From contig RCAB01000015.1 in the NCBI GenBank assembly GCA_003640385.1, positions 186,001-250,000 of the forward strand: a stretch of DNA of 64,000 nucleotides, given 5' to 3'. Numbering within the stretch: position 1 is the first letter of the stretch; each line of letters begins with the position of its first letter. The position numbers were made by a program, and so were the translations under genes. The DNA comes from Setaria digitata (Eukaryota > Nematoda > Chromadorea > Rhabditida > Setariidae). Of this stretch, positions 57,301 through 64,000 are shown piece by piece. The notes under the pieces are model-generated. The model saw nothing but the letters and a program-made list of their open reading frames with translations. It ran no database searches and was not told the origin of the DNA.

Positions 57301-58556
57301 AAAGAAAAGCAAAAAAACAGCCCGACTGGTTAAGTCTTTCATTCTTCACAACCTTTATTCTTTTCCCCTCTCGCTAAAAAGTATTTTGAAACAATTCTAG
57401 AATGATTTTTCTACATGAAATATGTAACAATCTACCATAAAATAATATGTTCATGCCTTTTGGTGATATATTCAAACGCTCTACTACACCCTTCCAACCA
57501 CATAGAAAATAATGAAACCATTCCGGATTCTTCATACCAATCCAATTATCTCCAAATTTATATGTGCACGACCTGCAAATATGGATAACAATACAATTTA
57601 CTGAAATTTCAATTCTTTTTTTTTTTAATTTACGTAGTTATAAAAATCGAATCTTCATTAATATGAATTGGATGAGTTGGAAATGAAAATTTTACTGGTA
57701 TTTTGAAATGGAATTTTACAAAATATCATCTTTTGTAAGGAGATAGATGCAGCAAAAGTGGATTCCAGAGTGTCAGTAAGATTTTTACATGAATTCCATT
57801 ATTTTAATACTAAATTAAGCTTGCGAACAAGTCCGTTTTTGCGTATAATGGTAGTTGAACCATAATGATATGTTTCGCATGTGATTTTGCAAATTTTCGA
57901 AAATTCAATCCTTACTTAATTTTTTTTTTTTTTTTCAAGGAGCTGAAAATGATTCATCTTTTAACTTGGTACTAAAATAATGGAATGTTTACTTGAAAGT
58001 CTTATTGGTATTTTGGAATATAATCTCGTCATCATCATGATTTGAAGCAATAATATATGTTGAAGCAGCTATTGCCATTGGTAATACACCATAACCACTA
58101 TAATCGATGTGTTCACCTGCAGATAATCTCTATTTTATTTTGTTTAAAATCATTTTGCATTATTTTCCTTCAAATATTGGTATATTTTATTATCATTTAA
58201 TTTTACGCATTTAATATATTCTAATCAAATTAATAAAGTGCTTTTTTCCCTATTACTTTTTCATGCAATTTTTTATTTATTCCCTCTTTTCTTTGGAATT
58301 GAAGTGATCAAACCACCTTTACTTCGAATAATGAAAATAATATTAAATTCATTTTTTTAAACATTTCATCTAACTTGAATTAATTTCTGATGTTATTTAA
58401 AAATAGTAATGCTGATACAGAAATTATTTTTTTTCCCTTCATGTTAAAAAGGAGAAAGATACCAATTAAATTAACTCTTCCTGGACAACGAACAATATAT
58501 TTTGGATCACAATTGAATCTTTCTCGAAATTCATCTTTCAATTCATCAACATCCAT
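54393..58556 (-). CDS. GALK2: GALK2-type sugar kinase (GHMP family), eight exons
   Basis: Phosphorylates N-acetylgalactosamine and/or galactose at C1 using ATP, in the cytosol. Exons in reading order: 58556-58463, 58116-57993, 57572-57436, 57137-57028, 56829-56578, 56304-56091, 54939-54761, 54548-54393, joining in phase to about 421 residues. Visible motifs: the signature [16 protein letters not shown] (about 26-41), the phosphate loop [11 protein letters not shown], the catalytic aspartate in EGGGMDQ (about 177), [29 protein letters not shown] and the GHMP motif [11 protein letters not shown] (about 384-394). EGGGMDQ and [11 protein letters not shown] favour GALK2 over GALK1. The C-terminal part after GAGWGG is about 20 residues shorter than the human enzyme. 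The start is the first in-frame ATG of exon 1; an upstream open stretch exists, so an earlier exon is possible. The exon 4 donor is ambiguous (57028 with GC, or 57040 with GT). Confidence 0.95.
55381..55410. repeat. Perfect AT-only hairpin in a kinase intron
   Basis: aatatttaattaa and ttaattaaatatt form a perfect 13-base-pair stem with loop tgtg, inside the 1.15 kb intron 54940-56090. All paired bases are A or T, so chance is more likely here than for the hairpin at 53006. Confidence 0.7.
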
Positions 58557-59454
58557 TAATGTTCGTGTAGAAAATTGATTAGCACCCTCAATTAAATGAC
58601 TGATAAAAAATCAACTTGTTATGGGACCTATATCAAATATATATATATATTCTTTGATGAAATACAACCAAAATAATGAGAACAAATTAAACAATTCCTC
58701 CAATACCCAACTTTCCAACAACTGCTTCATGGGTAAAATAGCAAGCTTTAACGATTTAATAACAATTATTACCAACTATTTAACAATCTGAGCTAAATGC
58801 ATCAAATCATAATGAATATTCCAGATGAACGAATTATATGACGTGAAAAAATAGCTGCTCATTTTTTCTGTTTTTGAAAGAAAATTTCTACAGATTATTC
58901 TAAAACGAAGACATGAATGTGCCGAAAAATGGAAGATTCGCACGAATTTTTTTTTTTACTTCTTGCTTTTTTATATTTTTTTACATTTTTAAATTTTTCT
59001 CATTTCTTTATTCTCTGGCATGACAGGACAATGAATGGTTATTTATTTTCGCTCCATCAAATAATCGGATTACAATACCAGATAATTACCCGATAATATA
59101 AAATTATATCGGATATTAAATCACAGCAGCAGATAATGTAACAAATTATAATATTACATCAGATTGTAAATTTCTTCTTTTAATCTTGAAAAAAATTTCT
59201 TTAAGATGCATGTTATAGAGCAAGAAATAATAAAAACGAAGTTTGAATGGTTAATGCCAGATAAATTGTATTAATAAAAAGGCACGAGTTACTGGTAATT
59301 TGTAGACTTTTTAAGGAATAATTTAAAGAATAAATTCCCAAGAAGCGAAAAAAGTAGGAGAAATTTCCGGAATCGATCACCAAATATGCTCGGGAATTTT
59401 TTGATTTTTTTCTCAATATTATTACCACACATTCGAATTCCATCTTCCAGGAAG
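58557..59454. other. Upstream region of the kinase gene
   Basis: AT-rich DNA between the divergent kinase start and a small + strand ORF. It contains a short (TA)n run near 58639. Possible promoter region; no exon supported. Confidence 0.4.
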
Positions 59455-59622
59455 ATGGAAAAAAATAGTTGGATTGATAATTTCTTTTCAAGATTGGTCG
59501 CCTCTGAATTTGAACAGCGTTCAATTTCAAGTCAGGAAATTCCACATCTACGCTTAGGCACTTGCCTAGATAAGAATCTTGATGGTATTGATCCAGAATA
59601 TCGGTCCGAGGTATCTAGTTAG
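59455..59622 (+). CDS. Small ORF of 55 residues or a first coding exon
   Basis: An ATG at 59455, four bases after an acceptor-like CATCTTCCAG (possibly a trans-splice site), opens a protein-like frame (MEKNSWIDNFFSRLVASEFE; SSQEIPHLRLGTCLDKNLDG; IDPEYRSE) that ends at a TAG at 59622. A donor-like GAG|GTATCT just before the stop means it may instead be a first exon. No downstream partner was found before the next gene at 62019. Not recognised. Confidence 0.45.
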   Translation: MEKNSWIDNFFSRLVASEFEQRSISSQEIPHLRLGTCLDKNLDGIDPEYRSEVSS

Positions 59623-59833
59623 TCATGAAAACCTTCTGACGGAGAAATTTAAATTAATTTCGAAAACTTAAAAACTTATGAAACTAATTTTGAGCACTAC
59701 GTACTAGAAGATGAATAAATTTCCAAATTTTTAGGGGGGAGGCATTAAAATAAACTATATTGATGGTAAACAAAACACGATGAAATCAGGGAAATAAAAA
59801 ATTAGAAGTCAAATTTTCCATACGCACTATTTT

Positions 59834-59865
<32 letters not shown>

Positions 59866-62018
59866 TTGAACGATACGGTGTAGAATATTTTGCTGGTTCT
59901 TCAAATGTGAAAAAAAAAAAAAAAAGAAACAGTAATATTCTATATAAGCAAGCAATAAACGATTTTTCTAAAGTTCCACAAAAATTTGGGGAAAATTGAA
60001 TAGAAAAGAAGAGAAAACTCAACTGGTGGATACGAGAGAAAAAATAAATAAAACCAATTGAAAAAGATTCTGAATCTCGAAAAGGCAATTTCGTAAATAA
60101 ATGTCGTATGAAATCCAACAAAGTGTAAGGAATTTATTTTATTTTCATTTAACTGGCCATGTTTTATATACATTACTGATATTATACATCACACACATCT
60201 ACAGTATCTTAGGCACAGCACCAATCATATTTCATTTATACATGAAATGTATAAATAAGCACAGCATAGCTTAAACATAACACTAATCACAGTATTTTGT
60301 ATTTAACGTAGATGTTAGTTGCATCTACCATAAGAAACGTCACAAGTCATATATCCATATCGTTTCTTATTTATGTTAAAGCTAATGAAAAATGAATATA
60401 TATCACAAATGCGGAATTTTATGAGCATTTACATTCCTATATTTCAAATTACTATACCTTATATGCATCACTACTTAAGCATTTTAGCACCTAAAACATC
60501 TTAACAGTTATATGTTTCATGTTTACCATATTTTGTAAGCATTGATGACTATACATCTTGAACCGACGTATACTTTACATTATTACTCTTAAATATATTA
60601 CTAGCACATATAACAAATCTAACGTGAAATGACAATAGTATCTATGCACTCCAGATTTACCGTTTCTTGTGCATCTTATACCGTACCCTACACACATCAC
60701 CAGATATTGCATTTCTTACGATCTACATGTACCTTTACAAAACCTATATAACATGAAGAAAGAATAAAAAGCCACTGAAATATACGATATCCAACAAATA
60801 CGCTCTCGTCACTGCCACGATTTATATATATATATATTTAGACTAAATGTAACTTTTATACAGATACATCACCCATCTACATAGAGAGACATAAATGCAC
60901 ATTCATTGACCTACATGGCTATACACATACATACATGCATTAACCATATCCATTTATGCTTCAAATATATAATATTTATTTAGACAAAGTCCGATTTAAA
61001 TTAAAAATCAAGAGAATAATCATATTCACACAGATTCATTTGTGTTTACACGTGTTTAAATTTCATTTCCAGCCCATAAAATGATAAATAACGAGGATCA
61101 CCGGAATTTCTAATAATTTAATGAAATCATTTCATTATTACTTACAGAGAGATGTATGTATATTTTGAAGAAAAGGTCCCATACTGATGAGTAGAGGTGA
61201 GTGATAACGAAAAATCATGAGAAAGTAGGAGGATGAGAGACTGGGGAAAAGCGGGGAGGATAATTAATTTTTAAGCTGCATGGGATGAAATAATTTATAG
61301 AAGAGAGCTTAGGTTAATTTGTGCATCGACAGAGAATGGGCCAACGTTGGGGAGGAATGTTGAAAGTTTACTTTAAAATTTACTTCACTAATGAGTAACA
61401 AATATTATCAGTGGATGACATACCTACATCACGACATTTCAAAATCAAAAATCAAACAACATAATTTGACACCGAGAAACAGATGAGATGATGAGGAGTA
61501 TGTGGAATATGCTGGATACGCGCGGGTTCCTTATATAATTTCTTTATTTTCAACTGTAACTGATAAAGTGATAATGATATGGAAGAGTATGGACTGCGAA
61601 TAAGATTCCAGTGTGACGATTTACTTAAGTACTACCATTTAGTTTTCTATCTGTGGAATATTCCTTTTTACTTGAAGAAATCGAATAGTACTTATGTTTT
61701 GTATATAACTTGATAAATTATGTTGGTTGATTAATTACGATGTAAATAAATAGAGGTGTTGTAACAATTTAAGTAATCATGTAAATATTTGTTTAAGAGC
61801 ATTTTCTTTTTCACTTAGGGAATGCTAATGACCCTAATGTTTTCTGTATTAGTGTGAGTGTTTAATTGTATAGGTGGATCTATGTTTTCATTTTATATTA
61901 TTGCCTGTTGCTGTTGTCTGTATCTTCAATGTCTTCCTATCCTTTTTGATATTAGATGTACCATATAATATCGTGAAATTTTTTTGGTTTGAATACATTT
62001 TCTGATCACGTCAGGACA
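59623..62018. other. Intergenic region with an A/T/C-biased stretch
   Basis: 59820-59930 is A-rich. 60170-60960 has few G on the + strand and many CATA/ACAT words (for example 'acatcacacacatctac'), suggesting a decayed simple repeat. The rest is AT-rich. No exon supported. Open frames on the minus strand at 59786-60173 are low-complexity readings. Confidence 0.45.
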
Positions 62019-64000
62019 ATGAGTTTATTTGGTGGATCGAAGTTAGGTGCTACTTCAAGTACCCCTTTTAGTACTTCGTCTACACCAGCTTTCAGCTTTG
62101 GAACTGCTACTTCAAGGTTATTGCAATTTTCTTTTTAAATGTGCTTTCAGTCTTTAGAATTTAGATGAGAATAAGAAAATCCTCAATGTTGTAGACTTGA
62201 ACGTATAACTTTTATTTTCGTTTTTTATTATCAGTTGTCATATGAAGGATTAATTATGTTTTATTATCATAAACATTTCTTATTCTATTTTATAATAATG
62301 AATGTAATTAGAAAAAAGAGAGGAATTTAGTACAGAATGGAAAAAATAAATAGTTAAATAGTTTGCTTTAAATGAGTAATTAATGAGCAGTATGAAAAAC
62401 ACTTTGAATGATTGTTATCAAGTACTTGTTCTATTTCAGTACGGCCAATAAACCATTATTTGGCTCTGCGACGACCACACAATCACCTTTATTTTGCGCT
62501 CCGGCGACAACAACTACTTTTACACAGCCCGGTGGATTATTTGGCGCGTCAAAACGTAACTTTTTTTGTTGGAATTTATGATTATTATTATTGATTTGCT
62601 GAGACTAACTTTTTTCACATAAATTGGGACTTTATTTAGTAAGTATTTTCAACTTTGGCTATGTTTTGTTACCATTATTTAAAATTAGTACCTAAGTAAG
62701 CCTTTTTTTTCTGAAGGTGAGTGTTAAATAATAGGTGGTAGTTTTGTATGACTTTCCTGTGATTTGTTTTTGTTTTTCCTTTTATAACTTAGTTCTTTTT
62801 TATTTTTCATGCATGTTTTGCAAAGTGTTTTGAACCTCAATTTTATAAATCCTTTATGCGTTTAAATTAAATCTATTTCTTGATGCAAAGAATGAAGTCT
62901 CATTTAAACGGATTCTTTTCATGAATTATTTGTTTAAAGCTGGAGCAGTGACTTCTTCAACAAGTCTCTTGTCATCTGGGGCGAAATTACCTGGTTTACC
63001 AGGCAGTTCAGCCCCATCAACTGTCCAAACTTCGCAAATTTCAACAGTACAAGATTTGATACAGGTAATATTTTTTTTATGTCCAACAGTGAAGATTTTG
63101 TAATATCTTTCTTACGACCAGCGACTTTTACTGTATTTTAAGGAAAATGTTATGCTGTTATTTAAAATTTACAATTGATAGTACTAATGTATACACGAAG
63201 ACATGAGGAAAATATTTTTTTTTTATCTCAGATTTCAGTTGTTTTATGAAGGTAAACAATAAAAAAAAAAGTAATCCTTAGAAATCAAACTCGATGAAAT
63301 ATTCTTCGTATGCTAAAAAAATGAACATTTTCCAGAATTCAGAGTCCCTCATTCGCTCTTTGACATCACCAGATCTTTTTGGAGATGGAAGAGATGGAAT
63401 CATTGCAAAATTAAATCAACTTCTTTCTGCATGCGGGATCGGTAATGGATATTATAGAGCTGATCAGCACCCTGTTTCCTACAATTCAGAGAATCCTTTT
63501 TATCAATTTAAAGCAATTGGTTATAGTAGGTGAATAGTAAAATGTTCTTTTTTTTCATTTGTTTAATCACTTAGGTTTGAATTCAGTTTTCTTCTGCTTT
63601 GTTTGGTTTGAAATGATTACATAGAGTGAGCAAAAAATTTATATATATATGTATATAAAATGCATTTTATTTATGTATATATGTATAATTTACGTAAATT
63701 AAATATATATAAATTGATTTAAATTGAATTTATATATATATATATATATATATATTTACGTAAATCAGAGAATCCTTTTTATCAATTTTTGTCTTTTTAT
63801 CAACTTTTTATCAATTTATATATATATATAAATGAATGTTGTACTAGGCATTAATACAAATGAGCGAGCACATATTGAACTGATTCGCCCTTGCATTGAG
63901 TATTAAAATTAGTAACGCATAAAAGTTGTTTTTTTACGAGGAAAATGTTTACTGCTGTCTTTCAGAAGAACTGATTATTGTGATAGCGATGGTATTGTAG
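62019..64000 (+). CDS. npp-1: Nucleoporin Nup54, 5' part (runs off the window)
   Basis: Central-channel nucleoporin that forms the Nup62-Nup58-Nup54 complex in the nuclear pore. Exons: 62019-62116, 62440-62555, 62940-63064, 63336-63529 and 63966 to beyond 64000, all in phase, about 189 residues visible. The N-terminus is rich in Ser/Thr/Gly with short FG-type motifs (SLFGGSKLG, FSFGTATS, PLFGSATT, GGLFGASK). The fourth exon opens the conserved Nup54 domain with PDLFGDGRDGIIAKLNQLLS and YNSENPFYQFKAIGYS. The last partial exon matches the following DEDG-type segment. An acceptor-like CACGTCAG five bases before the ATG may be a trans-splice site. C. elegans NPP-1 is the counterpart. The coiled-coil C-terminal half lies outside the window. 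Confidence 0.94.
63640..63757. repeat. AT microsatellite in a Nup54 intron
   Basis: Runs of TA dinucleotides, the longest at about 63731-63755, are interrupted by two copies of the palindrome tttacgtaaat. Ordinary simple repeat. Confidence 0.8.
63765..63788 (+). repeat. Intronic copy of a Nup54 exon fragment
   Basis: Twenty-four bases here exactly repeat 63486-63509 of the preceding exon (the segment coding SENPFYQF). Two shorter copies of ctttttatcaa follow at about 63793 and 63804. It sits at the end of the TA microsatellite, which suggests a slippage or templated-insertion origin. Confidence 0.8.

Noticed and set aside
58390..58578. Plus-strand 62-codon ORF
   Set aside because: It lies antisense to exon 1 of the GALK2-like gene, whose GRVNLIG motif is unmistakable.
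59786..60173. Minus-strand ORFs of 111 and 77 codons
   Set aside because: Poly-Phe readings of A-rich plus-strand DNA (runs near 59835 and 59910), overlapping in different frames.
63640..63757. AT repeat considered as a replication or regulatory element
   Set aside because: It is an ordinary intronic TA microsatellite. Only the adjoining exon-fragment copy is notable.
1..64000. Wolbachia-type insertion, CRISPR array, bacterial operon or intact transposon
   Set aside because: No GC-shifted block of tightly packed intronless genes, no regularly spaced short repeats with unique spacers, and no transposase, integrase or reverse-transcriptase motif was seen on either strand.

Overview
The window looks like chromosomal DNA of a parasitic nematode, most likely a filarial worm of the Brugia/Wuchereria/Onchocerca/Loa type. 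The DNA is AT-rich (roughly 30% GC by eye). Genes are split into many small exons by introns of about 50-1000 bases with short TTTCAG/TTTTAG acceptors, intergenic DNA is long, and the recognisable proteins are animal housekeeping and signalling proteins with nematode-like divergence. The species call is inference. I saw no bacterial operon, no Wolbachia-like insert and no intact transposon.

Layout. (1) 1-69 may be the tail of an upstream + strand gene. (2) 3346-21957 (+) is a large gene of about 33 exons for a DLC1/STARD13-type RhoGAP (SAM - linker - RhoGAP - START), the counterpart of C. elegans GEI-1. It has one in-frame cassette exon, one candidate internal alternative first exon just ahead of the SAM domain, and one intron that only works as GC-AG. 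(3) 23221-25060 (-) holds a broken propeller-like fragment and an intact intronless 346-residue protein of unknown function. (4) 25814-27286 (+) holds exons of a small membrane-anchored protein and a 160-residue low-complexity ORF, possibly one gene. (5) 30596-31130 (+) is the 3' part of a lysine/glutamate-rich protein gene. (6) 33619-35940 (+) is a PIR-1/DUSP11-type RNA 5'-polyphosphatase with a charged C-terminal extension. (7) 37389-52273 is gene-poor and repeat-rich. It has a tandem array of about 208-base units, several dispersed direct and inverted repeat families, a degenerate minus-strand gene, and three single-N joins flanked by near-identical copies, which look like unmerged contig overlaps. 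(8) 52274-52402 (+) is an isolated last coding exon. (9) 54393-58556 (-) is a complete eight-exon GALK2-type GHMP sugar kinase. (10) 59455-59622 (+) is a small ORF. (11) 62019 to the right edge (+) is the 5' part of the nucleoporin Nup54 gene.

The neighbours share no evident pathway: cytoskeletal Rho control, RNA 5'-end processing or small-RNA biogenesis, sugar phosphorylation and nuclear pore structure. No new multi-gene system is visible. The items most worth a second look are the splice peculiarities, the exon fragments copied into adjacent introns, the long hairpin at 53006-53053, the 208-base array, and the assembly joins.
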